From the NCBI GenBank assembly GCA_024281145.1, contig JAMXLN010000226.1, positions 1 to 32,439 on the forward strand: DNA of 32,439 bases, in the 5' to 3' direction. This document shows positions 16,714 through 24,609 of the stretch, piece by piece (position 1 is the stretch's first letter; the number at the start of each line of letters is the position of its first letter). The translations under genes were made by a program, and so were the position numbers. Under the pieces are notes generated by a model. It made no database searches. It saw only the letters and a list, made by a program, of their open reading frames with translations, and was not told the origin of the DNA. The stretch is from Hyphomicrobiaceae bacterium (GTDB lineage Bacteria; Pseudomonadota; Alphaproteobacteria; Rhizobiales; Hyphomicrobiaceae).

Positions 16714-17778
16714 ATGACGCTCGATGTGGTTGTCGTCGACAGCCTCGTCAAAAGATATGGGCCGGTGACGGCCCTTGCCGGAGTATCTCTCGCCGTTCGC
16801 AGGGGCGAATTCATTGCGCTCTTGGGACCAAGCGGCTGTGGAAAGACAACGCTCCTGCGCGCCGTCGCCGGCTTCGTAGAGCCGACCTCGGGCGAAATTC
16901 GCATCAACGGCCGCCCGATGCGAGGCGTCCCGCCGAACTTGCGGCCCGTCAACACGGTCTTCCAGCAGTTCGCGCTCTTCCCCCACATGACCGCCAGCGA
17001 AAACATTGCCTTCGGCCCGCGCCGGCAGCGCCTTTCCCCGGCAGAGATCCATGGCCGTGTAAGGGATGCGCTCGCCATGGTCGGTCTCGAAGGGCTCGGA
17101 GCGCGCTACCCTCGCGAGCTCTCGGGGGGCCAGCAGCAGCGCGTGGCGCTGGCTCGCGCCATCGTCAACCGACCGGAGGTGCTGTTGCTCGATGAGCCGC
17201 TCGGTGCGCTGGATCTGAAGCTTAGAAAGCGCATGCAGGTGGAGCTCAAACGGCTTCACCAACAGCTTGGCATGACCTTTCTCTTCGTCACGCATGACCA
17301 AGAGGAAGCGCTTGCCATGGCCGACCGCATCGCGGTGATGCGTGAGGGGGTCATCGTGCAGCTCGGCAGCGGAGCCCAGATCTATAGAAATCCCGCGACA
17401 CGCTATGTGGCCGATTTTATCGGCGAGGCAAACCTCATCACCTGCCAGGTGGATGCCAGCGGTGCGGTGCAAATTACTCCCAATGGCCCCGGCGGCCCCT
17501 ATCGCATGCCGGCGAATGGCACGCAGCAAGTGTCGTTGATGGTGCGGCCGGAAAGCGTAAGGCTCGGGTGCGGGGCCGGCGCGGATCACGTCGCCCTGCC
17601 GGCAACGCTCAAGGACAAAGCATTCGTCGGATCCACCTACCGGCTCTATCTTGTACTTGCCGACGGACAGGAGATCGCCGCCGAGCCTGGCTGCGGCCGT
17701 GAGGTGGATGAGCTTGCGCCGGGCGCGGCGGTCTGGGTGCACTGGCACAAGGATGCCGCGCGCCTGCTTGAGGATTGA
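16714..17778 (+). CDS. ABC transporter ATP-binding protein (PotA-like)
   Basis: This 354-residue ATPase has all motifs intact: Walker A GPSGCGKTT (38-46), signature LSGGQQQRVALARAI (from about 136), Walker B VLLLDEPLGALD and the switch His in FLFVTHDQEEALA. A C-terminal TOBE domain (about 240-354; LMVRPESVRLG) is typical of PotA/FbpC-type importers and may sense substrate or regulatory ligands. It works with the two permeases that follow. It lies 39 bases after the binding-protein gene and 36 bases before the first permease, within one operon. Confidence 0.93.
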   Translation: MTLDVVVVDSLVKRYGPVTALAGVSLAVRRGEFIALLGPSGCGKTTLLRAVAGFVEPTSGEIRINGRPMRGVPPNLRPVNTVFQQFALFPHMTASENIAFGPRRQRLSPAEIHGRVRDALAMVGLEGLGARYPRELSGGQQQRVALARAIVNRPEVLLLDEPLGALDLKLRKRMQVELKRLHQQLGMTFLFVTHDQEEALAMADRIAVMREGVIVQLGSGAQIYRNPATRYVADFIGEANLITCQVDASGAVQITPNGPGGPYRMPANGTQQVSLMVRPESVRLGCGAGADHVALPATLKDKAFVGSTYRLYLVLADGQEIAAEPGCGREVDELAPGAAVWVHWHKDAARLLED

Positions 17779-17814
17779 CGCGCGGGGGAGCGAGCGCGCG
17801 CAAGGCGGAAAGAG

Positions 17815-18657
17815 ATGCGGTTCACCTCGGCCAATGCGGCGTTTTTGATGCTGGGGCCGATCGCGTTCTTTGTGCTGTTTTTTCTTGCGCCGTTCGGGCT
17901 GCTGATCGCGGAAAGCTTCATGCGCCCCCAAGGTGGCGTGACGCTCAGCAACTACATATCCGTGTTGAGCGACGGCTATTACTGGAACGCACTCATCAAC
18001 ACGCTGCTGATCTCGCTGTGGGTGACGGTGGTTTCGTTTCTTCTTGGCTATCCGCTCGCCTACTTCATCGTCTTCCACGTGCGCAGGCCATGGGGACGGC
18101 GGCTCATCTATGTGCTGCTGATGACGCCACTTTTCACAAGCAACATCGTGCGCGCGTTCGGTTGGATCGTGATCCTGGGCCGGAGAGGGATCGTCAATTC
18201 GAGCCTGCTCGCGCTTGGATTGATCAATACCCCGCTCGATATCCTCTACGGTAAGCTCAGCATCATCATCGGGCTCGCCTACATTTTGCTACCGATCATG
18301 GCGCTTTCCATTTGCAGTGTGCTGCAGACCGTTGATCGTTCGCTCATCGAGGCAGCGCGCGATCTGGGCGCTCGACCATCGCGAGCCTTCATTGCCGTGA
18401 CCTTTCCCTTGAGCCTTCCCGGCGTAGTCGCCGGCTCGATCATCGTCTTTGCCTTGAGTGTCAGCGCCTACGTGATCCCAAGTATCCTCAGCGGGGGGCG
18501 CGAGATGGTGATGCCGATCCTGATCTTTCAGCAGTACGCGGCAACGTTCCGCCCCGACATCGGTGCCACCTTGTCGGTCGTTCTGCTCGCGGTGACGCTG
18601 CTCCTGATCGGGAGTTATCTCATTTTGTTCGAACGACGCTTGCGGGCGGTAGGGTGA
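17815..18657 (+). CDS. ABC transporter permease (PotB-like)
   Basis: This 280-residue inner-membrane permease has about six hydrophobic helices. The cytoplasmic EAA loop is EAARDLGARPSRAFIAVTFP, which docks onto the ATPase. The first helix is FLMLGPIAFFVLFFLAPFGL. It is the first of two permeases of the polyamine-type importer. AGGCGGAAAGAG precedes ATG 17815. The next gene begins only four bases after its stop, so the two are translationally coupled. Confidence 0.92.
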   Translation: MRFTSANAAFLMLGPIAFFVLFFLAPFGLLIAESFMRPQGGVTLSNYISVLSDGYYWNALINTLLISLWVTVVSFLLGYPLAYFIVFHVRRPWGRRLIYVLLMTPLFTSNIVRAFGWIVILGRRGIVNSSLLALGLINTPLDILYGKLSIIIGLAYILLPIMALSICSVLQTVDRSLIEAARDLGARPSRAFIAVTFPLSLPGVVAGSIIVFALSVSAYVIPSILSGGREMVMPILIFQQYAATFRPDIGATLSVVLLAVTLLLIGSYLILFERRLRAVG

Positions 18658-18661
18658 GCCG

Positions 18662-19489
18662 ATGCACGCCGATCTTGCTGATCGCCTTGGCCGTATCTTC
18701 ATCGCCGCGGTGAGCACAATTGCGATGCTCTACTTGGCGCTCCCACTGTTGGTTGTGATCGCCATATCGTTCACGGCCACCGAGTATCTGAGATTTCCTC
18801 CGCAGGGACTGACGCTGCGCTGGTATTGGCAGGTCGTGAGCGATCCGACGTTCGTCGAAGCGTTCGTCGTTTCCGGCGAACTTGCGGTGGCCGCGACCGC
18901 AACCGCGCTTATATTAGGTGTGCCTGCCGCTCTTGTTTTCGCTCGCAAGCGTTTTCCCTTGAGCCAGGTCCTAAGTGCGCTCTTCTTGTCGCCGCTGGTG
19001 CTGCCAACTATCGTGCTCGGTGTGGCGATTTTGCAGTATGCCTCCGCGCTTGGGTTTGCCCGCAGCTTCTTGGCGCTATTCGTTGGCCATGTTGTTCTGG
19101 TTACCCCTTACGTCATTCGAACCTCGCTCGCGTCGCTGTCGGGCATGCAGCCGGCACACGAGGAGGCGGCACAGGACTTGGGCGCAACGCCATTACAGAC
19201 CTTTTTTCTCATTACCTTGCCGCAGATCAAGGCCGGCGTCATTGCCGGTGCACTTTTTGCCTTCATCAATTCTTGGATCAATGTCGAGGTCAGCATCTTC
19301 AACTCGACCGCCCAGCTCGTGACCATCCCGGTCAAACTTTTCAACTACATTCAGTTCAACATCGATCCGACGCTTGCGGCGGTGTCGGCGGCCACGATCT
19401 ATATTGCCATCCTGGTCGTGGTGGCGATCGATTTGGCGGTCGGCATCGAGAAGGCCGCAGCCAACACGGGCCCAGAAGCGCGCCCGTAA
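18662..19489 (+). CDS. ABC transporter permease (PotC-like)
   Basis: This 275-residue second permease has about six helices and an EAA loop EAAQDLGATPLQTFFLITLP. The pair forms the translocation channel as a heterodimer. The family resemblance is to PotC of spermidine/putrescine systems (FTATEYLRFPPQGLTLRWYWQV near the N-terminus is characteristic). The ribosome site lies inside the end of the previous gene. Its stop is 19 bases before the GTG start of the reductase, which is therefore part of the same operon. Confidence 0.92.
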   Translation: MHADLADRLGRIFIAAVSTIAMLYLALPLLVVIAISFTATEYLRFPPQGLTLRWYWQVVSDPTFVEAFVVSGELAVAATATALILGVPAALVFARKRFPLSQVLSALFLSPLVLPTIVLGVAILQYASALGFARSFLALFVGHVVLVTPYVIRTSLASLSGMQPAHEEAAQDLGATPLQTFFLITLPQIKAGVIAGALFAFINSWINVEVSIFNSTAQLVTIPVKLFNYIQFNIDPTLAAVSAATIYIAILVVVAIDLAVGIEKAAANTGPEARP

Positions 19490-19508
19490 GCGCGAAGGAG
19501 AAGGGTCC

Positions 19509-20492
19509 GTGGCCAAAGCAGAGCCCATCCTTTATCTGAGCAACCGCGACCTGGAGCAGCTCGGCCTCTCGTTGGGCGAGATCGTGCCGATCCTCGAGGC
19601 AATGTTTCGCCGCAAGGCCAGCGGTGACACTGCGCAGCCACCCAAAATCTTCTTCCACCGCGGTGGGCCACGCTTCTATAGCTCGATGGTCAGCTCTGCG
19701 CCCGGATTGGGTTATGCGGGCTGCAAGTGGCAAAGCGGCGATCCGGAAAACCCAGGGCGCGGACTTGCCTATATCCAAGGCTTGTTCATCCTGTCGGAGG
19801 ACGCGACGGGACAGCCGGTCGCGATCATGGATTCCAAATGGGTGACGGGCAACCGCACGGCGGCGGCTTCGGCCGTGGCGGCTAAGCACCTGGCGCGCCG
19901 GGATGCGCGCACGATCGCCATCCTCGGGTGCGGGCTGCAGGGCCGCAAGAATCTGGAGGCGCTGAAGGCCGTGCTGCCATCGCTTGTGCGCTGCCAGGCC
20001 TATGACGTAGTTGCCGAACGCGAGGCCGCATTCGTGCGCGAGACGCACGAGCGATGGGGGGTCGTGGTAGTGGGAGCCGGTAGCGCCGAGCGGGCCGTGC
20101 GCGGCGCCGACATCGTCATTACGGCTGGGCCGATCGAGGACCACCGGCGCGCAACGCTGATGCCGGAATGGCTGGCTCCTGGGACCCTCACCATCGCGCT
20201 CGATTACGATTCTTACGTGACCGATGCGGCCATCGCCGCGGCAGATCTGGTGCTCACCGACGATCGCGGGCAGATCGAGGATGCGCGCCAGCGCGAGGGT
20301 AAGTTCACGGGCGTGACGCGTATCGACGCGGAGCTCGCCGACCTTCTTACCACTGGCCAAGGTCGGCGCACGACAGAAGATCAGCGCATCCTCGTGTTCA
20401 ATCTCGGGATCGCGCTTGAAGACCTGGCGACCGGCGTGGAGATCCTGAACCGCGCGCGCAGGAAGAAGGTCGGCATCCTGCTCCCTGCCTGA
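19509..20492 (+). CDS. Ornithine cyclodeaminase / pyrroline-2-carboxylate reductase family protein
   Basis: This 327-residue protein starts at GTG 19509, after AGGAGAAGG at a good distance. The Rossmann motif AILGCGLQGRKNLEAL binds NAD(P). KWQSGDPENPGRGL carries the Lys that contacts the substrate carboxylate, and ALDYDSYVTD holds the candidate catalytic Asp. Members include ornithine cyclodeaminase, alanine dehydrogenase, ketimine reductase and 1-pyrroline-2-carboxylate reductase. The last produces proline from the product of trans-3-hydroxyproline dehydratase, which is the racemase-family activity suggested nearby. It is the final gene of the ABC operon and ends two bases before the stop of the convergent FMN oxidase gene. 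Confidence 0.85.
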   Translation: MAKAEPILYLSNRDLEQLGLSLGEIVPILEAMFRRKASGDTAQPPKIFFHRGGPRFYSSMVSSAPGLGYAGCKWQSGDPENPGRGLAYIQGLFILSEDATGQPVAIMDSKWVTGNRTAAASAVAAKHLARRDARTIAILGCGLQGRKNLEALKAVLPSLVRCQAYDVVAEREAAFVRETHERWGVVVVGAGSAERAVRGADIVITAGPIEDHRRATLMPEWLAPGTLTIALDYDSYVTDAAIAAADLVLTDDRGQIEDARQREGKFTGVTRIDAELADLLTTGQGRRTTEDQRILVFNLGIALEDLATGVEILNRARRKKVGILLPA

Positions 20493-20494
20493 GC

Positions 20495-21664
20495 TCAGTC
20501 GCGCTTGTTCGCGTTGGTGCGCGGCGGCAGTGCTGCCAGCCGTTCCTTCACAACAGGAAAGGGATTGAAGATGTGCGGCGGATCGAGCGCATCCGTCGCG
20601 ACCACATGATTGCGGCTCAATTCGCTAAGATTGGTTACGCCCAGAAGCCCCATAGCGATGATGATCTCCTCCTCAAGGATCTCCATCATCCGTACGAGAC
20701 CTGCCTCGCCGCCCGCCGCCAGCGCCCAGCACTGGAGCCGGCCAATGCATACGGCGCGCGCACCAAGGGCGATGGCCTTGAGGACGTCGGTGCCGCGATA
20801 AATGCCACCATCCATGATCACCGCGGTGCGTCCCGAAACCGCGTCGACAATTTCCGGCACCACTTCGATTGATCCGGGTGCGCAATCGAGCTGTCGACCG
20901 CCGTGGTTGGAAATATAGATTGCGCTTGCGCCGTGCTCGACGGCAGCCCGTGCATCCTCGGCGGTCGAAATGCCCTTCAAAATGATCGGCAGCGACGAAC
21001 GCCGACGGATCCGCTCGATCGTTTTCCACGTCAAGCGCGCGGTGACCATGCGCGCTTCAGCGGCCGCAACCGCCTTCGAGCTGGCCCCTTCGCGCAGCAC
21101 CTTCTGGGTTGCGGCATAGGTCGTGGACTTGCTGCCACGAGAGCGAAATCCATTGATGAGGTCGCGCTCACGCCGGGAGTAATAGGGAGCCTCCGTCACG
21201 ACCGCAATGGCGAGACAGCCGGCAGCAACAGCCTCGTCGACGGCTGCATCGAGCCAGGCCTGATCGCCTCGCACATAAAGACCGAGGATCAAGGGATGAT
21301 CGACTTTAGAGCGCACGATTTTGAGCGGCGGATCGGCGAACGTGCTGTAGATGAGCAGGGACCCATACGTCTTGCACGCACCGGCCACGCTGACCGCCGC
21401 AGCCGGGTCGATAAGGGCGAGCGAACCCACCGGCGCCATCATGACGGGCAGCGCAAGCTTGTGGCCAAGAAACGTGGTGGAGGTATCGATGCGGGCGACG
21501 TCGTTCAAGACACGTGCACGGAAGGCCAGCCGGTCGAGCCCGTGACGATTGCGCCGCAGCGTGACCTCAGACTCGGTGCCGCCGTTGACGAAGTCCCACA
21601 CCGCAGGCTCCATCTTGGCGTGCGCGATGAGCAGCATCTCCTGCAGCGTCGTGAATTCAGTCAT
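20495..21664 (-). CDS. FMN-dependent 2-hydroxy-acid oxidase/dehydrogenase family protein
   Basis: This 389-residue protein has the (S)-2-hydroxy-acid oxidase fold (lactate dehydrogenase LldD, glycolate oxidase, mandelate dehydrogenase). The catalytic base is H254 in SNHGGRQLD, with R257 next to it, K230 in LKGIS near FMN, and the phosphate loop DGGIYRGTDVLKAIALGA. Two usual motifs differ: the QLY segment reads GLYVRGD, and the TVDxP segment reads VVTEAPYYSRRERD. It would oxidise a 2-hydroxy acid to the 2-oxo acid. ATG 21664 is preceded by AGGAAAGGGA. It converges with the reductase gene with almost no gap and is divergent from the small dimeric-barrel gene, so it may serve the same pathway under separate control. 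Confidence 0.88.
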   Translation of the reverse strand: MTEFTTLQEMLLIAHAKMEPAVWDFVNGGTESEVTLRRNRHGLDRLAFRARVLNDVARIDTSTTFLGHKLALPVMMAPVGSLALIDPAAAVSVAGACKTYGSLLIYSTFADPPLKIVRSKVDHPLILGLYVRGDQAWLDAAVDEAVAAGCLAIAVVTEAPYYSRRERDLINGFRSRGSKSTTYAATQKVLREGASSKAVAAAEARMVTARLTWKTIERIRRRSSLPIILKGISTAEDARAAVEHGASAIYISNHGGRQLDCAPGSIEVVPEIVDAVSGRTAVIMDGGIYRGTDVLKAIALGARAVCIGRLQCWALAAGGEAGLVRMMEILEEEIIIAMGLLGVTNLSELSRNHVVATDALDPPHIFNPFPVVKERLAALPPRTNANKRD

Positions 21665-21804
21665 GGTTCCCTTTCCTATCCGGCCGCAGATCGACGCACT
21701 TTCGCGCATGCAAGGACTGCGCGCCCTGGCACGAACAAAGTCTTGCCCAAGCGCGGACCACCCGTCAGTCTTGCGAACAAGAGCAAATCTGACAGGAGTT
21801 GGCG
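21665..21804. promoter_or_regulatory. Divergent promoter region of the FMN oxidase and the small barrel protein
   Basis: This 140-base space lies between two outward-pointing starts. The minus-strand ribosome site AGGAAAGGGA and the plus-strand CAGGAG (21794-21799) mark both starts. No obvious -35/-10 pair or palindrome was seen. Confidence 0.45.
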
Positions 21805-22095
21805 ATGTATGCACGCGTAATGACGTCAAGTCCCAAGCCCGGCTCCGCCGCCGCCGCGATTGCGGAATGGCCGCAGCACATCAGCGCCTTCAAGGGCAAA
21901 GGACTTGTTGCCGGCTACCTGTTCTTCGATCGCAGCCACAACCAATTCCTGTCGATCACAATCTGGGAGAGCGAGGACGCGCAAAGGCGCAATGCCACGA
22001 GCCCCGAGCAGATCCATGGTCGTGCGCAGTTCATGCAACATCTGACGGGTGCGCCGGTGCCCAGCACATATGAGGTCGCTGCGGTGGTAGAGTAG
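21805..22095 (+). CDS. Small dimeric alpha-beta barrel (ABM-like) protein
   Basis: This 96-residue protein starts at ATG 21805 after CAGGAG. The pattern ARVMTSSPKPGSAAAAIAEW, a central FKGKGLVAGYLFFDRSHNQFLSITIWESEDAQRRNATS, and a final strand STYEVAAVVE fit the ferredoxin-like dimeric barrel of the antibiotic-biosynthesis monooxygenase / DUF-type superfamily. These proteins often act as small cofactor-free oxygenases or isomerases or as stress proteins. No catalytic residue can be assigned. It is divergent from the FMN oxidase, hinting at a shared stimulus. Confidence 0.65.
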   Translation: MYARVMTSSPKPGSAAAAIAEWPQHISAFKGKGLVAGYLFFDRSHNQFLSITIWESEDAQRRNATSPEQIHGRAQFMQHLTGAPVPSTYEVAAVVE

Positions 22096-22372
22096 CGGCA
22101 CTGGCGAGCGCGTTTCGCCGCACCTGAGACGTGTGTCGCGCGATCGACAGCCTGGCCTGACGGCGCGCGCCGATGCCCCGATCTTGGTTTCACCTTCGTT
22201 GATGGCGAGGCCCGAGTGCATACGTGACGCTGGGCACGGCTTGGTGCCGAGACGGCATCGTCTGTCGCATGCACGAGCGCCCCCAGCGCCGTGCACCAAC
22301 GCCTGGCAACTACAGCCCAGTCGACGATACAGTTAGCGTTGCAACACCCGCGATGCTCGCCCAGGATGACGA
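22096..22372. other. Intergenic segment before the phosphoesterase, nothing found
   Basis: No gene, repeat or clear promoter stands out in this 277-base segment. Overlapping frames on both strands are short and lack ribosome sites. It probably holds the promoter of the phosphoesterase gene. Confidence 0.4.
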
Positions 22373-23749
22373 ATGCGCCAGACGCCAACTCTCACGGGGT
22401 CGCTTCGGCCGATCCCCGCATTGCTGCCCCGAGGTCACGGTCATCAATTCGTCGTCTACGGCGACGCCTGCTCTGGCATGCCCGGGGCACCGCACGAGAA
22501 GACATTTGCTGCCGTGAACGGCGTTGTGCGCCGCCTTGCCCCGCAACCGGAGTTCATCGTCTTCGCTGGTGATGAAATTGCCGGACTAACGTCGGATCCG
22601 GAGCTGCTGCGATCACAGTGGCGACACTGGCTGCACAATGAAATGGCGTGGGTCGATCCGTCCGCAATTCCGATTTGGCATGCGACGGGTAACCACACAA
22701 CTTACGATCAAATGAGCGAGCAGATTTTCCGCGCGACCCTCAACCTTCCCCGCAACGGCCCTGCTGGTCAGGAGGGACTTGCCTATTGGGTGCGGCAGGG
22801 CGATCTCTTGATCGTGTTCACCAATACCTTATCGACCGAGTTCGGTGGCGAGGGCTTCGTCGAGACGCAATGGTTGGGTGACACTCTGCGCAAACACGAG
22901 GATGCAAAGTACAAACTTGTGGTGGGGCACCATCCCGTTTTTCCGGTCAACGGATACGCGCACGCCTATCAAAGGCAGGTCGCGCCAGAGATCGCACCGG
23001 CATTTTGGAAAACGCTCGTGTCACAGGGCGTTCTCGCCTACCTGTGCAGCCATATTCTGGCGTTCGATGTACAGGTGCATAGCGGCGTCCTGCAAATCTG
23101 CACGGGGGGCGCCGGAACTGCGCACAGGATGCCGGAAGGCATCGAATACCTCCATTGCGTTCAGATGGCTGTCGATGCGAAGGGGCTTCGCTGTCAGGCT
23201 TTGGACATTGATGGTCTTGTCAGAGAACATGTAGCCTGGCCGGCCGATGGGCCAACCACAACAAATGCGCTCGCCCTACCGCACGGAGCGTTTGAAGCCC
23301 CCGTCAACTGTCCACCCGATCACGCGTGCATCGTGTTGCGCTTTGTCGGTCGAACATCCTGTGCAAGTCAGGGAGCAGCCCAAACCTGGTTGTCGACACG
23401 GCGTGCGGGGGAACTGGAACCCTTCTGGCTTGGGCTGCGAGGCCCTCAGCAGCGCTTGACGGCCATCCTCCACCACGCGCCCGGTCGCAGTCCGCACTAC
23501 TGGCTTGGTGGCCCAATTCAGCCGGGCAACCCGTTTGATATCGAAGTCATGCTCCACCCCGACATGGGACCAGGCGGCCTCTTGTACCGAGCTGCGGGTG
23601 CTCAGCCCTGGACCTCCATGTCGGCGGCGTCCCCCTGGGGCCTGGAACGCGTCAAGGCTTCAAGGGAATGGTGCATCGGGCATTCTTGTGGAGGCGCTGC
23701 TGACCGCCCGTTCATGGGAGCCGAGCTTGCAGCTTGGCTCACTTGGTGA
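22373..23749 (+). CDS. Calcineurin-fold metallophosphoesterase with C-terminal lectin-like domain, two metal-site His missing
   Basis: This 458-residue protein has an N-terminal phosphoesterase domain similar to purple acid phosphatases: QFVVYGDACSG (D31), FIVFAGDEIAG (D67), ATGNHTTYD (N107, H108), VVGHHPVFP (H186/H187) and LCSHILAFD (H227). The usual first motif D-x-H is D31-x-C33, and the last G-H-x-H is S-H227-x-L229. The C-terminal part (about 290-458) looks like a concanavalin/LamG fold, ending in DRPFMGAELAAWLTW. It may therefore bind a glycan or other ligand and keep only one metal site, or be a pseudoenzyme. No signal peptide is evident. A weak ribosome site (CAGGA) precedes ATG 22373. 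A terminator lies about 320 bases behind its stop. Confidence 0.75.
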   Translation: MRQTPTLTGSLRPIPALLPRGHGHQFVVYGDACSGMPGAPHEKTFAAVNGVVRRLAPQPEFIVFAGDEIAGLTSDPELLRSQWRHWLHNEMAWVDPSAIPIWHATGNHTTYDQMSEQIFRATLNLPRNGPAGQEGLAYWVRQGDLLIVFTNTLSTEFGGEGFVETQWLGDTLRKHEDAKYKLVVGHHPVFPVNGYAHAYQRQVAPEIAPAFWKTLVSQGVLAYLCSHILAFDVQVHSGVLQICTGGAGTAHRMPEGIEYLHCVQMAVDAKGLRCQALDIDGLVREHVAWPADGPTTTNALALPHGAFEAPVNCPPDHACIVLRFVGRTSCASQGAAQTWLSTRRAGELEPFWLGLRGPQQRLTAILHHAPGRSPHYWLGGPIQPGNPFDIEVMLHPDMGPGGLLYRAAGAQPWTSMSAASPWGLERVKASREWCIGHSCGGAADRPFMGAELAAWLTW

Positions 23750-24200
23750 GGTCTAAACGCGCTTACCAATTCGCGAGCGGTGTCGCGACGGCTCGGCGGC
23801 AAATTCCCGCGATGGCGCGTCATCGATCTGCCTCCATGGGAAGAGGCCCGTGCTTTCGACCCCGGTGATACCCCGCTTGGGTGCTGAGGCGGCGGTTGGC
23901 TGTCGATAACTGCAACAGACGCTCCCACGCTCAACCGTTGTCGGCGCGGGTCGCCTGGCGCCCATCCCGCACCCAGCGTCGGCGCCCGCGGGGGCCCGGT
24001 TGTGTTGGGAGTACCGGGCTCGCTGGATCGTTACCGCCGAAAAGGTTTCGCAGAGGTTTCTGAGGTTTGGGGGGTCAGAGAGGTCTCTGGCCTTTTTGTT
24101 GCAACGCACGCCTTTTGTGCATCGGCGGCTGATTTCGCGCCAGGCCGGGACGAGGCGGGAAGGCGACACCCACGCCGTCAATCCATGTGAGGGCGCTCTA
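23750..24200. other. Intergenic segment of 450 bases ending in a terminator; possible ncRNA
   Basis: No protein gene is convincing. Frames on the minus strand lack ribosome sites and family likeness. AGGTTT appears three times within 24043-24068 with spacing of 11 and 9 bases. A strong plus-strand terminator sits at 24073-24100. The segment in front of it could be a long 3' UTR of the phosphoesterase or an independent small RNA. Confidence 0.4.
24073..24100 (+). terminator. Strong intrinsic terminator on the plus strand
   Basis: GGTCAGAG-AGGT-CTCTGGCC makes an eight-base stem with one G-T pair and a four-base loop, followed at once by TTTTTGTT. It is the best Rho-independent terminator in the window. 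It lies about 320 bases after the phosphoesterase stop, and no plus-strand gene ends directly in front of it. Confidence 0.75.
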
Positions 24201-24530
24201 TCAAATGCGCTCCGGTGCATCGATGAGCACCCGACCTTCCTCCACAATGACAGGATAGGTTCTCACGGGGAGCATGCAAGGGGGCGATACGACCTCGCCC
24301 GTGCGTATATTGAATTGGCCGCCATGAAAATTGCACTCGACGACATCGCCACACAAATCGCCTTCAGCGAGCGAGCCAGGCCCGTGGGTGCACGCGTCAT
24401 CGGTGACGTAGTACTCGCCGTCGACATTGAAAACGGCGAGCACCAAGCCTCCAACTTCCACCTTCAAGGCGCCACCCTTCTCGACATCAAGCGCGCGGCA
24501 GAGCTCGAGCCGAGGTCGTCTAGGGGACAT
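24201..24530 (-). CDS. Rieske [2Fe-2S] ferredoxin
   Basis: This 109-residue soluble Rieske ferredoxin is of the non-haem oxygenase type. The cluster ligands are C47 and H49 (DACTHGPGSL) and C66 and H69 (ECNFHGGQF). The C-terminal part (MLPVRTYPVIVEEGRVLI) has the normal final strands. It should carry electrons from a reductase to a terminal oxygenase, most simply the Rieske oxygenase encoded divergently 79 bases away. No ferredoxin reductase is in the window. ATG 24530 fits the family N-terminus (MSPRRPRLEL); the ribosome site is weak. The longer frame upstream is not needed. Confidence 0.9.
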   Translation of the reverse strand: MSPRRPRLELCRALDVEKGGALKVEVGGLVLAVFNVDGEYYVTDDACTHGPGSLAEGDLCGDVVECNFHGGQFNIRTGEVVSPPCMLPVRTYPVIVEEGRVLIDAPERI

Positions 24531-24609
24531 GGCGCAACCCGTTAGCGACTTTCTCGCGTGCCGTGCCGCGGGTAAGATTGGGAGCAACGAGCGCCGTGGG
24601 AGCCTGCCG
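24531..24609. promoter_or_regulatory. Divergent promoter region of the Rieske pair
   Basis: This 79-base region between two outward-facing starts must hold overlapping promoters for ferredoxin and oxygenase. GTGGGAG at about 24595-24601 is the likely ribosome site of the oxygenase. No clear palindrome was seen. Confidence 0.45.

Noticed and set aside
16390-18078. A 562-residue open frame on the minus strand
   Set aside because: It covers the antisense strand of the ABC binding protein, ATPase and permease and shows no family features.
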